64,000 bases of DNA, taken from Ruania rhizosphaerae (GTDB lineage: Bacteria; Actinomycetota; Actinomycetes; Actinomycetales; Beutenbergiaceae). Positions 16,374 through 24,751 of the stretch are shown in pieces (the first letter of the stretch is position 1; every line of letters starts with the position of its first letter). Location of the stretch: assembly GCF_009805705.1 (NCBI RefSeq), contig NZ_VSMB01000006.1:62001-126000 (forward strand), in the 5' to 3' direction. The position numbers were made by a program, and so were the translations under genes. The notes beneath the pieces are model-generated. The model made no database searches. It was not told the origin of the DNA and saw nothing but the letters and a program-made list of their open reading frames with translations.

Positions 16374-17336
16374 GTGAGTGCGATCTGGGAGCTGGAACGC
16401 ACCGAGCCCGATGAGGAGCCGCCACGCTCACCCAAGAGCCGCGCCGATCGTCATCGTGCCCGACGCGGCGGCTGGCGGCTGCGTCCACTCTCCGTCGTCG
16501 TGGCGCTGGTGTGCGTGCTGGGTGTGGTGTTGCTGCTCGTCCCCACGGCCGCGAACTGGTTCGCGACATCCGATCATGCTGAACGGATCGTGGCGCTCAA
16601 CGACGACGTCGAGGTGATCGGTCCGCAGCAGCAGACCGCCCAGCTGGACGCGGCCCGGGTGTACAACGACTCCCTGACCGGGGGAGCGGCCACGGTGGGA
16701 GCCGGTCAGAACGTGCCGTTCGCCGATCGCGGTGACGGCGCCGAGTATGAGCAGATCCTGGCAGCGGCCGGCGGGGGCACGATGGCCCGCCTGGTCATCC
16801 CCTCGATCGGCGTCGACCTTCCGATCTACCACGGCACCAGCGACGAGGTGCTGCTGCGCGGGGTCGGCCACCTGGAGGGCACATCGCTGCCGGTCGGCGG
16901 TTCGAGTACCCATGCCGTCCTGACGGCGCACCGTGGGCTCGCCTCGGCCGAACTGTTCACCCACCTCGACCAGGTCGAGGTGGGTGAGACGTTCACGATC
17001 CAGATCTACGGTGAGGTCCTCACCTACCAGGTGATCGAGCGCCAGGTCGTCGAGCCGGACGAGACGCAGACCCTGTACCCACGGCAGGGGGAGGACCTCG
17101 TCACGCTCGTCACGTGCACACCCCTCGGCATCAACAGTCACCGCATCCTCGTGACCGCCGAGCGCGTGCTGCCCACCCCGCTCGACTCGCTGGAGCTCGC
17201 CTCCCAGCCTCCGGCTCCGGCCCCGTTCCCGTGGTGGGCGCTCGCGATCGCAGGCACGGTGCTCGCCGCCGGGACCTACGTCTACCTCACAGGCCGGCCG
17301 CGCCCCTCCGAGCGCAGCCGGCCCGATACAGTCTGA
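16374..17336 (+). CDS. Class C (pilin-polymerising) sortase
   Basis: A 320-residue membrane transpeptidase. It has a cytoplasmic basic N-terminus, a helix at residues about 40-65, and an extracellular sortase barrel with catalytic His186 (TAHRGL), Cys248 (LVTCTP) and Arg257 (NSHRILV). A second C-terminal membrane helix (WWALAIAGTVLAAGTYVYLTG) is typical of class C enzymes. A lid-like DPF/DPW motif was not obvious. The GTG at 16374 follows AAGGAGCG. The gene closes the pilus operon and converges on the ABC permease gene, with only 2 bp between stop codons. Confidence 0.93.
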   Translation: MSAIWELERTEPDEEPPRSPKSRADRHRARRGGWRLRPLSVVVALVCVLGVVLLLVPTAANWFATSDHAERIVALNDDVEVIGPQQQTAQLDAARVYNDSLTGGAATVGAGQNVPFADRGDGAEYEQILAAAGGGTMARLVIPSIGVDLPIYHGTSDEVLLRGVGHLEGTSLPVGGSSTHAVLTAHRGLASAELFTHLDQVEVGETFTIQIYGEVLTYQVIERQVVEPDETQTLYPRQGEDLVTLVTCTPLGINSHRILVTAERVLPTPLDSLELASQPPAPAPFPWWALAIAGTVLAAGTYVYLTGRPRPSERSRPDTV

Positions 17337-17338
17337 GG

Positions 17339-18997
17339 TCAGGTAGCCACCAGATCCCGACGGCGGAACGCCAGCAGTCCGACCGCTGCCAGAACCAGTG
17401 CCACCAGGGTCTGCACCAGGAGCGGGGCTGCCGTGATCGCCTCACCCGGGACGGCGGGTGTGTAGTGCCACGGCGAGATCGCCAGGAGAGCCTCGGGAAG
17501 CTCGAGCAACTCGCCGAAGAAGGCTGCCAGACCGCTGAAGGTGACGACCACCGTGGCGATAGGCAGCAGCCGGGGGGAGAGGCCGTACAACGCGCATGCC
17601 AGGCCGACGATCACGAGGACGGCGGGCGCTCCCACCAGGCCCGCGACGGTCAGCTCGCCGACCAATGACCAGTCGCCCGTGCTCGACGCGGCCGTCAAGC
17701 CCATCGCAGCACAGGCCAGCACCAGCAGCACGATCGAGGCGAGCGCCGTGACGAGAACGTGGCCGGCCAGCCATGCCTGCTTGCTGACCGCGGTCGCCAG
17801 CACCGGCTCAGCGCGACCGTCGAGCTCCTCCGCACGTACCCGCATCACGGCGAGCAGCGCGTAGACGGCGACGGCGATCACCATCATCACCATCAAGGTG
17901 TTGAGGTACCCGAGCACGGGGTCCGGGCCCGTGGTGAACATCTCACCCATCGTGCCGGTCATGTCCGCGAACGAGTCCACGAACGGGCCGGTGGTGCTCC
18001 CGTAGACCAGCCCGGCCACGACGAGTCCGAACACCCAGCCTCGGATCCCGCCCCGGTGCAGCCTCAGTGCCAGCGCGATCGGGTTCGTCACCCATGGCGC
18101 GGCAGATGCCCGACCCCGCCGGGAAGCGCGCAGCCCGGCTCCGAGGTCCCGGCGGTCGGAGAGCCGGTAGGCGAGCACGATCAGGGCGATCGAGACCACC
18201 GCCGAGATTCCCAGCGGCCACCACCGCTCGTCCACGAATGCCCGCGTCTGCTGCGACCAGGCGTACGGGGTCAGCCAGGACAGCAGGTTGCCGTGTTCGC
18301 TCGACATGTCCCCGGCGGCGCGCAGCACGTAGGTGCCGCCGAGGACAGCCCCGGCGAGCGCACTGCCCACCCGCGAGTACTCGCTCACCTGGGCGCAGAC
18401 GAACGCGACTGCGGCGAAGACCATCCCGAAGGCGCCGACGCCCACAGCCACCAGGAGCGATCCGGACGTGGGGGCGTCGAAGGCGAGCAGCCCACCGAGC
18501 ACGAGTAGCGTCACCGCGGCGTTGCTGATCACGGCCATGATCAGGGTCGCGGTGAGTGCTGCGTACCGGCCCACCACATTCGCGCGGATCAACTCGGCGC
18601 GGCCCGTTTGCTCCTCCACTCGCGTGTGCCGCGAGACGAGCAGGATGTTCATCAGTGCGGCTGCCAGCATGAAGTACACGACATAGAGCGCTGTGAAGAA
18701 TGTGACGTAGCTGAGCCCCTCGCCGAGACCGTAGCCCGGGCCGCCGAGCAGCCCGATCATCGGACCCGAGGTGAACGCGCTGAGCTCGGCCAACTCGGCC
18801 TCGCTCGGGAACAACGTCTCGAAGGCGGTGAAGAAGTACGGCACGAAGATGCCGATGCCGATCACCCATGCCGGCAGCCGGATCCGGTCGCGGCGGACCA
18901 TGAAGCGCAGCAGCTTCCCAGTCCCGGTGAACGGGCCCGATGGGCGGCCGTTGCTCGCCTGCGGGCTGGTCGGCCGGGCTCCCACGACGGCGCTCAT
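17339..18997 (-). CDS. ABC-2 type exporter permease (TnrB3-like)
   Basis: A 552-residue polytopic membrane protein with about 12 predicted hydrophobic segments in two related halves (one near FMVRRDRIRLPAWVIGIGIF, the second after AAPWVTNPIALALRLHRGGIRG). This matches the double-length exporter permeases of tetronasin-resistance type systems in actinomycetes. It overlaps the ATP-binding gene upstream by an ATGA junction, so the two are cotranslated. The substrate is unknown; a drug or amphiphile is the usual guess for a TetR-controlled pair. Confidence 0.85.
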   Translation of the reverse strand: MSAVVGARPTSPQASNGRPSGPFTGTGKLLRFMVRRDRIRLPAWVIGIGIFVPYFFTAFETLFPSEAELAELSAFTSGPMIGLLGGPGYGLGEGLSYVTFFTALYVVYFMLAAALMNILLVSRHTRVEEQTGRAELIRANVVGRYAALTATLIMAVISNAAVTLLVLGGLLAFDAPTSGSLLVAVGVGAFGMVFAAVAFVCAQVSEYSRVGSALAGAVLGGTYVLRAAGDMSSEHGNLLSWLTPYAWSQQTRAFVDERWWPLGISAVVSIALIVLAYRLSDRRDLGAGLRASRRGRASAAPWVTNPIALALRLHRGGIRGWVFGLVVAGLVYGSTTGPFVDSFADMTGTMGEMFTTGPDPVLGYLNTLMVMMVIAVAVYALLAVMRVRAEELDGRAEPVLATAVSKQAWLAGHVLVTALASIVLLVLACAAMGLTAASSTGDWSLVGELTVAGLVGAPAVLVIVGLACALYGLSPRLLPIATVVVTFSGLAAFFGELLELPEALLAISPWHYTPAVPGEAITAAPLLVQTLVALVLAAVGLLAFRRRDLVAT

Positions 18998-19983
18998 CGT
19001 CCGCTCCTGGACGTGGCGCCGCTCGTGTGGCCGGGCCGTGCGGGCTCTGCCGGACGTGCTCGGCCAGCCGGACGTGGTGCACTTGCTGAGGGGACGCCGT
19101 CACCGGTGCCGTAGTGCCGCAGCAGCAGCTGCTCGAGCGTGGGCGGGTGCGCCACGATCGACCGCACGCCCAGCGGTGCGAGGTGCTGCAACACGATCGG
19201 GACGTGCTCGCCGTCGACCTCGAAGCGCGTCTGACCGTCCTCGACGGCCAGGCCGTGCACCCCGGGCAGATCGGCCAGGGCATCGGCGGGCTGCTCGGTG
19301 GTCACGGTCACGGACGTGCGCGTCAAGTGCCTGAGCTCGGCGAGGGTTCCGGTCTCGATGGTCTGACCGGCACGCACGATGGACACACGGTCGGCGAGCA
19401 CCTCGACCTGGGCGAGGATGTGGCTGGAGAGCAGCACGGACGTTCCGGCGGCCTTCGCCTCGCTGATGCACTCCTGGAAGACGGCCTCCATGAGTGGGTC
19501 GAGCCCCGCCGTCGGCTCGTCCAGGACGAGCAGATCCACCTCGCTCGCGAGCGCGGCCACCAACGCCACCTTCTGGCGGTTGCCCTTGGAGTAGGTGCGT
19601 CCCTTCTTGCGCAGATCCAGGTCGAAGCGCTCCGCGAGTGATTCCACCAGCGAGCGATCGGCCCCGCCGCGCAGCCGGGTGAAGACGTCGATCGCTTCCC
19701 CGCCGGTGAGGTTCGGCCAGAGTTCGACATCGCCGGGCACATAGGCCAGACGCCGGTGCAGCGCGACGGCCTCGGCCGCCGGATCCTCACCGAAGAGCCG
19801 GACCGTTCCCGAGGTGGGGCGTAGCAGCCCGAGCAGGATGCGGATCGTGGTGGTCTTGCCCGCGCCATTGGGCCCGAGCAGGCCGTGGACTTCTCCGGGG
19901 GCGATGGACAGGTTCAAGCCGTCGAGGGCGCGGACCCGGCCGTAGTCCTTGACGAGGTTCTCGATGGTGATGACGTCGGTCAT
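18994..19983 (-). CDS. ABC transporter ATP-binding protein
   Basis: A 329-residue ATPase partner of the following permease. Walker A is LLGPNGAGKTT near residue 35. The signature loop YSKGNRQKV is a degenerate LSGGQ, seen in drug-exporter families. Walker B is LLVLDEPTAGLDPL, and the switch His lies in VLLSSHIL. About 90 extra C-terminal residues form a regulatory domain and a Pro/Ala/Arg-rich tail. The ATG at 19983 is preceded by AGGAGG. The TetR regulator lies 185 bp upstream on the same strand. Confidence 0.93.
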   Translation of the reverse strand: MTDVITIENLVKDYGRVRALDGLNLSIAPGEVHGLLGPNGAGKTTTIRILLGLLRPTSGTVRLFGEDPAAEAVALHRRLAYVPGDVELWPNLTGGEAIDVFTRLRGGADRSLVESLAERFDLDLRKKGRTYSKGNRQKVALVAALASEVDLLVLDEPTAGLDPLMEAVFQECISEAKAAGTSVLLSSHILAQVEVLADRVSIVRAGQTIETGTLAELRHLTRTSVTVTTEQPADALADLPGVHGLAVEDGQTRFEVDGEHVPIVLQHLAPLGVRSIVAHPPTLEQLLLRHYGTGDGVPSASAPRPAGRARPAEPARPGHTSGATSRSGR

Positions 19984-20168
19984 CGGATGCCTCCTGGTGG
20001 GAAGGGTGGAGCGACAGGGCCAGCAGGTGTCGCCGGATGTCGCTGAATGTGGATGGATGTGGCCGGAGCGCGGCACTCCGGGAGAGCGGGCGCCGGGATA
20101 CGGCGTTGTCGGGACCGACCCGCAGGCGGAGCCGGCCGGTGCGTTGTCGAACCGGGCGCTGATGCGCC

Positions 20169-20873
20169 TCAGGTGCGCTCGGGCGGATCGGTGGCGACAT
20201 CGTGCGGAGCGGGGGCGGAGCCGCCCTGCTGGTCGCCGTAGCCCGCGTCCAGGACGGCGTCGAGGATCCGCCTGTCGGTGAAGACCCCGTCGGTGTAGAT
20301 CTCGAGGCTGGGCAGCATGGACTGCTGCATGAAGGTGCGCATCATGGCGGCGGGGTCGCGTGGCCCGTCGCTGCTGGCTAGCCGGATCTGCAGCAGCAGA
20401 CCGCCCAACCCTGCGTAGGTGAGGTAGCGGGCCCGTGCTTCCGGGTCGCGGCTGGGTGTGATCATTCCCGTCCGTTCACCTTCGGCCAGGTAGTCGACGG
20501 CGTCGGCGACCATGTGCTCGATCAGGTCCCGCGCCAGATCGCCACCGTCGATGAGGCTGGCGATCACGTAGCCGGTCAGTGGCGCGTACTCCTCCATATG
20601 GGCGAGTCGCTCGAGCAGGCTCCGCGTATCGCTGGTCACCGATTCCATCTTGACCCGGCGTACCTGCGCGAGCACGTGCTCGTCGCAGGCGGCACGCAGG
20701 CCGTCCTTGGACCGGTAGTGCCGGATCACCAGCGCGGCGCTGACCCCGGCATCGGCGGCGATCTCACGGAGCCCGACACCGAAGCCGTCAATCCCGAATC
20801 GGTGCACCGCGGCAGTGAGGATCCGCTCGGGCGTGCTGCCCGAGCCGCTCTCCCGTCCTGCCGCATCTGTCAT
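20169..20873 (-). CDS. TetR family regulator, probable repressor of the adjacent ABC exporter
   Basis: A 234-residue TetR protein. The HTH is PERILTAAVHRFGIDGFGVGLREIAADAGVSAALVIRHYRSKDGL. The C-terminal domain is helical, with a polar tail. A near-ideal operator, GTGTAAACG-TT-CGTTTACAC, stands 7 bp before the ATG, so autoregulation is very likely. The ABC exporter genes follow on the same strand after 185 bp and are the natural target. The inducing ligand is unknown. Confidence 0.88.
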   Translation of the reverse strand: MTDAAGRESGSGSTPERILTAAVHRFGIDGFGVGLREIAADAGVSAALVIRHYRSKDGLRAACDEHVLAQVRRVKMESVTSDTRSLLERLAHMEEYAPLTGYVIASLIDGGDLARDLIEHMVADAVDYLAEGERTGMITPSRDPEARARYLTYAGLGGLLLQIRLASSDGPRDPAAMMRTFMQQSMLPSLEIYTDGVFTDRRILDAVLDAGYGDQQGGSAPAPHDVATDPPERT

Positions 20874-20880
20874 GTGACCA

Positions 20881-20900
20881 GTGTAAACGTTCGTTTACAC
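20881..20900. promoter_or_regulatory. TetR operator palindrome
   Basis: GTGTAAACG and CGTTTACAC are perfect 9-bp arms around TT. Arms of this type (GTAAACG/CGTTTAC) are common TetR-family operators. It lies directly upstream of the TetR gene. Confidence 0.75.
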
Positions 20901-21382
20901 CTCGAGCAAGTGGGCATGTCGCGGTGCCGCGGGGTGTGCGGTGGGTCCGCCGTCGCTGGGTGCCACTTCTCGTCGGCTCGGTCGCGGGATTCTGACAGAG
21001 AGTGGCACGTATCGACTGCATGGTTCCGCGGGAGGTGTCACCCGTCGTCGGTTGGCTGACGCAGGAGCGACATCGGGTGGCACCGAGCGTGAGCGAGTCG
21101 CGGTGGGTGCCATGGCTTGTCGCTCTGGTCAGGTGCGAGCGACATCGGGTGGCACCCAGAGCTGTCGCAACCTGCGGTAGGTGCCAGTCGATGTGGGTAT
21201 GTGGTGTCGATACCGACATCACGTGGCACCTACCCTGGGCGCGTTTCGGGAAGCGCGGGCGTGTACCCCGCTGGTGCGGCGACAAGTCGGTCGGGTCCGG
21301 AGCGCGCTCCCGATGCACATTCGTCCACAACCCGGGGTCGCCGTGCGCGCGCTGGTGCCGGCGGGAGCACCAGGCTCGATCC
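20901..21382. other. Spacer before the DUF559 gene, filled by palindromic repeats
   Basis: No gene is supported. Open frames through this stretch are rich in Arg, Trp and Cys and repeat the same phrases, because the DNA is repetitive. Positions 20960-21234 are the first hairpin cluster. The remaining 148 bp up to the GTG at 21383 show no clear promoter. Confidence 0.6.
20960..21234. repeat. Palindromic repeat cluster 1 (four hairpins, GGTAGGTGCCA/TGGCACCTACC family)
   Basis: Four consecutive hairpins have one design: an outer stem of GTGCCA type, a 2-5 nt symmetrical internal loop, then an inner stem of GTCG/CGAC type. They are 20960-21008, 21034-21084 (11 bp, 2x2 loop, 4 bp), 21104-21158 (9 bp, 5x5 loop, 7 bp) and 21176-21234 (11 bp, 3x3 loop, 5 bp, mismatch, 5 bp). 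Right halves at 20992-21013, 21067-21088, 21139-21160 and 21213-21234 align over 22 nt as YNGACR, five variable bases, then TGGCACCTACC or a close variant. Confidence 0.85.
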
Positions 21383-22312
21383 GTGAGACGACCGCGCCGC
21401 TTGCCCGAGAATCTGGCCCATCGGCCCTTCGCCGTCCGGACTGCACTCGACCAGGGGGTCGATCCGGAGCGGCTGCGCCGTGGTGACATCACAGCACCAT
21501 TCGTCGGCACACGCGTGCCAGCAGATCGTGAGCCCACGCTCCTCGATCTGTGCGCCGTGCTCACGGAGCGGCGACCCGAGTGCTTCATCTCCCATGCCAC
21601 TGCGGCTCGGCTGCACGGTCTCCCGCTTCCTGCGCGGTTCCGCGATGATGACGCGATCGACCTGGCACTGTTCGATCCGGGTCGATCGCCGCGGATCACT
21701 GGTGTGCGCGGGCATCATCTCGATCGCCGCTACACCTCGCTCGTGACGGTCGAGGGTGTGCGAACGTGCTCACCGGTCTCCACCTGGCGCCAGCTGGCCT
21801 GGATGCTGAGCCGAGTCGAGTTGGTTGCCGTCGGCGATTCGTTGTTGCGCCGGCAACATCCCCTGGCCACGATCGACCAGATGAGGTCCGCCGTCGACTC
21901 GCTTGTCGGGGTTCCTGGTCACGGACGGCTGTATCGGGCCTTCCTCGACGTGCGACCGGGTACGGACTCGGGGCAGGAGTCGCAGTTGCGGATCGACCTG
22001 CGTTCGGCTGGTCTGCCGGAGCCGGAGATCAATCCTGCGATCCGCGATGCACGAGGAGAGTTCATCGGGTATGCGGACATGGTCTTCCGAGAGCAGCGCG
22101 TCATCGTCGAGTATGACGGTGACCATCATCGAACTGACCTCGACCAGTACCGCAAGGACGTCAATCGGCTCAACGCCTTCGGGCGCGCGGGATGGTTGGT
22201 GATCCGTGTCAACATGACGCATCGTGGCCCCGATCGCGCCGTGATCATCCAAGAGATTCGCGATGCGCTGATCGAGCGTGGCTGGCGCGCGGGCCTGCGC
22301 ATATCGGGGTAG
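21383..22312 (+). CDS. DUF559 (Vsr-like endonuclease fold) protein embedded between palindromic repeat clusters
   Basis: About 309 residues if the GTG at 21383 is the start; upstream codons are repeat DNA. The N-terminal half resembles AbiEi-like winged-helix proteins found before DUF559 domains (CFISHATAARLHGLPLP, then VRTCSPVSTWRQLAWML). The C-terminal half is a DUF559/Vsr-like PD-(D/E)XK nuclease core: VIVEYDGDHHR near residue 242, then DVNRLNAFGRAGWLVIRV. The acidic residues of VEYDG are the expected metal ligands. No partner gene is present on either side. Repeat clusters flank it at once on both sides. No function is proven; a nuclease that acts on the repeats is an inference. Confidence 0.75.
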   Translation: MRRPRRLPENLAHRPFAVRTALDQGVDPERLRRGDITAPFVGTRVPADREPTLLDLCAVLTERRPECFISHATAARLHGLPLPARFRDDDAIDLALFDPGRSPRITGVRGHHLDRRYTSLVTVEGVRTCSPVSTWRQLAWMLSRVELVAVGDSLLRRQHPLATIDQMRSAVDSLVGVPGHGRLYRAFLDVRPGTDSGQESQLRIDLRSAGLPEPEINPAIRDARGEFIGYADMVFREQRVIVEYDGDHHRTDLDQYRKDVNRLNAFGRAGWLVIRVNMTHRGPDRAVIIQEIRDALIERGWRAGLRISG

Positions 22313-22329
22313 ACGTCGAAACCCTGGAC

Positions 22330-22566
22330 GGTGCCGGGGGCGTCGTGGCCCGACAGTGGTCGGTGGAAGTCGGCCGACAGCAGCTGGCACCTACCTGCGC
22401 CCGCCAGGCGCCAGAATCCGTCGGTCCGGGAGATCGATGCCGACGTCAAACGGCACCTACCGGGTTGTGTAGCTCGGGTAGGTGCCATGTGTCGTCGCGA
22501 GAGTGGCGATATACCGACGAGCAGTGGCACCTACCGGGGCGGTACTGACGAGAGGTGGCACCTACC
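22330..22566. repeat. Palindromic repeat cluster 2 (three hairpins plus a half-site)
   Basis: Hairpins at 22330-22391, 22407-22457 and 22477-22535 share the layout of cluster 1. The last is the best: GGTAGGTGCCA pairs with TGGCACCTACC, then a 4x4 internal loop, then TCGTCG/CGACGA. A lone right half lies at 22545-22566. Right halves at 22374, 22440, 22514 and 22545 align over 22 nt with those of cluster 1. The last copy contains the stop codon of the cysteine desulfurase gene (22562-22564). Confidence 0.85.
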
Positions 22567-23866
22567 CGCTGACAGCGGCGACCGCCTCGGCCACCAGCGG
22601 TGCGGCTTGGTGGGTGATAGCTGCCAGCTGGTCGCCGCTGACCTCGCCACCGGCCGTGAACCGGACCGACGTCTGCGCCACCTCCGGCTCGATCCCGCAG
22701 GCCAGTAGCACGTGCGAGGGCTCATCCGATCCGGCCGCGCATGCGGAACCGCTGGAACTGATCACCCCCCGCCGCTCCAGTTCCAGTAGCACCGCCTCGC
22801 CTGAGACGCCGGGGAAGCAGAAGGAGGCGTGATTCGGTAGCCTGCCTACCCTCCCGACGGCGGAGCCACCCACTCGCGCCGACGTCGCCTCAGCCTGGGA
22901 GTGGGGAGGCGGGGTGGTCTCGTCAGCCTGGGCATCCGGGCGAGCCGCTGCCTGATCGGCCGGGATGTGCGGTGCAGCGGCAGGACCCGCGTCGTCCCGC
23001 ACGTGCGATGGGCCGGTGAGCCGCGCCGTCGGGACCTGCGTGAGCACATCGGCGGTGAAGGCAGCCATCGCAGCCCCGACCTGGGCCACGCGCTCCTCGC
23101 GCCCGGACTCGGCCAACGCCAGCGCCACCCCCATCGCCACCGCCCCGGCGACGTTCTCGGTCCCCGACCGGCGATCGCGCTCCTGGCCGCCGCCGTGCAG
23201 CACTGGCTCCACCGCCAGCCGCCCCCGCAGGAACACCACCCCGATTCCCTTCCCGGCGCCCACCTTGTGCCCGGAGAGGGACAGGGCGTCGACCCCGAGT
23301 GCCCGCACGTCCAGGCTGAGCCAGCCGGCTGCCTGGACCGCGTCGGTGTGCATCAGCGCGCCGGCGTCGTGGGCCACGGCCGAGAGCGCCGCGATATCCT
23401 GCACGGTCCCGATCTCGTTGTTCGCCAGCGCCACACTCACGAGCGTGGTGTCCTCACGCAGCACCGCGCGTAGCGAGTCGGGCGTCACCACCCCCTCGCG
23501 GGTGACAGGCACCATCGACACCTCGAACCCGTGCACCCGCCGCAGGTAGTCCACCGACTCCAGGACGGCTTCGTGCTCGATCGCGGCCGTCACCAGATGC
23601 CGGCCGCGCGGATTGGCCAGGGCGAGGCCCTTGATGGCGAGGTTGGCGCCCTCGGTGCCGCCGGAGGTGAAGGTCACCTCGCTCGCCCGCCCGCCCAGCA
23701 CCGCTGCCACCGACCTCCGAGCCCCGGACAGCCCGGCCGCCGCCCGTTCCCCCACACCGTGGTGGCTGGAGGGGTTGCCGAACTCACCGGTCAGGTAGGG
23801 CCACATCGCCTCCAGTGCCTCCCGGCGCATCGGCGTTGTGGCGGCGGCATCGAGGTACAGGTTCAT
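22562..23866 (-). CDS. Cysteine desulfurase (NifS/IscS family) of the NAD operon
   Basis: A PLP enzyme of 434 residues that removes sulfur from cysteine for Fe-S assembly. LYLDAAATTPMR starts the fold. The PLP lysine is in LSGHKVGAGKG, and the persulfide Cys in SSGSACAAGSDEPSHVL. Between VRDDAG and PNHASFCFPG there is an insert of about 50 residues rich in Ala, Pro, Gln and Thr, not found in typical family members. The ATG at 23866 is preferred over the GTG three bases earlier. It is the last gene of nadA-nadB-nadC, 18 bp behind nadC, so it probably serves the 4Fe-4S cluster of quinolinate synthase. Its 3' end runs into palindromic repeat DNA. Confidence 0.92.
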   Translation of the reverse strand: MNLYLDAAATTPMRREALEAMWPYLTGEFGNPSSHHGVGERAAAGLSGARRSVAAVLGGRASEVTFTSGGTEGANLAIKGLALANPRGRHLVTAAIEHEAVLESVDYLRRVHGFEVSMVPVTREGVVTPDSLRAVLREDTTLVSVALANNEIGTVQDIAALSAVAHDAGALMHTDAVQAAGWLSLDVRALGVDALSLSGHKVGAGKGIGVVFLRGRLAVEPVLHGGGQERDRRSGTENVAGAVAMGVALALAESGREERVAQVGAAMAAFTADVLTQVPTARLTGPSHVRDDAGPAAAPHIPADQAAARPDAQADETTPPPHSQAEATSARVGGSAVGRVGRLPNHASFCFPGVSGEAVLLELERRGVISSSGSACAAGSDEPSHVLLACGIEPEVAQTSVRFTAGGEVSGDQLAAITHQAAPLVAEAVAAVSG

Positions 23867-23884
23867 CACCGGATCACCTGCACC

Positions 23885-24751
23885 TCATCGTGGGTCCACC
23901 CGCACGTCCAGACCCAGATCCAGAGCCGGTGCCGAGTGTGTGAGCGCCCCGACGCTGATCACGTCGACGCCCGTCTCGGCGATCGCGCGCACCGTGTCCA
24001 GGCGCACAGTCCCCGAGGCCTCCACGATCGCGCGACCGGCCACCATGTCCACCCCGGTTCGCAGATCGGCGAGGGAGAAGTTGTCGAGCATGATCGTGTC
24101 CACCCCGGCGGCAAGCACAGGTTCGATCTGATCGACGCGATCGACCTCCACCTCCACGTGCACGGTGTGTCCCAGGCGGGCCTTCGCGGCACGGATTGCC
24201 TCGGTCAGACCGAGCCCCGCCGCCCGCGCCACGGCGAGGTGGTTGTCCTTGACCATGACCGCGTCGGAGAGCGAGAACCGGTGATTCGACCCGCCGCCGG
24301 CCAGCACGGCGTGCTTCTCCAGTGCCCGCAGCCCGGGCGTGGTCTTGCGGGTGTCGGCGATCCGAACGCCGGTTCCGGCCACGGCGTCCACGAACGCCGC
24401 TGTGAGCGTGGCGGTACCGGAGAGGCGTTGCAGGAAGTTCAGGGCGATCCGTTCGGCCCGCAGCACCGCCGTGGCCGGACCGCTCACCTCGGCGAGGACC
24501 TCGCCTGCCTGGAAGCGTGTCCCGTCGCCGATCCGCCAGCTGAGGGTGGCGCCCGCCTGTGTGAAGGCCTCGGTCGCCAGGGCTGCCCCCGCGAGGGTGC
24601 CGTCGACGCGAGCGGTGAGCTGCGCCGTCGCGAGGGCCGACGGCGGAACGAACGCCGCGCAGGTCACATCGCCCCACGGTGCATCCTCAGCGAGGGCGGC
24701 GTGCACCACCTGCTCCACATGAGCGGGGTCGAGCGCCGGCAGCCAGGTCAT
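23885..24751 (-). CDS. nadC: Quinolinate phosphoribosyltransferase (decarboxylating)
   Basis: Converts quinolinate and PRPP to nicotinate mononucleotide, the third step of de novo NAD synthesis. It has 288 residues. Family motifs are ERIALNFLQRLSGTATLT, ADTRKTTPGLRALEKHAVLAGGG, MVKDNHL and VEVEVDRVDQ, then IMLDNFS and ASGTVRLDTVRAIAETGVDVISVG. The ATG overlaps the nadB stop codon (ATGA), indicating translational coupling. Confidence 0.97.
   Translation of the reverse strand: MTWLPALDPAHVEQVVHAALAEDAPWGDVTCAAFVPPSALATAQLTARVDGTLAGAALATEAFTQAGATLSWRIGDGTRFQAGEVLAEVSGPATAVLRAERIALNFLQRLSGTATLTAAFVDAVAGTGVRIADTRKTTPGLRALEKHAVLAGGGSNHRFSLSDAVMVKDNHLAVARAAGLGLTEAIRAAKARLGHTVHVEVEVDRVDQIEPVLAAGVDTIMLDNFSLADLRTGVDMVAGRAIVEASGTVRLDTVRAIAETGVDVISVGALTHSAPALDLGLDVRVDPR

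Noticed and set aside
21002-21382. N-terminal extension of the DUF559 protein by 127 codons
   Set aside because: These codons are translated palindromic repeats (the phrase RHRVAP recurs) and carry no family similarity.
20960-22566. CRISPR array
   Set aside because: The repeats are palindromic with decayed arms, spacing is irregular, they are split by a gene, and no cas gene is present.
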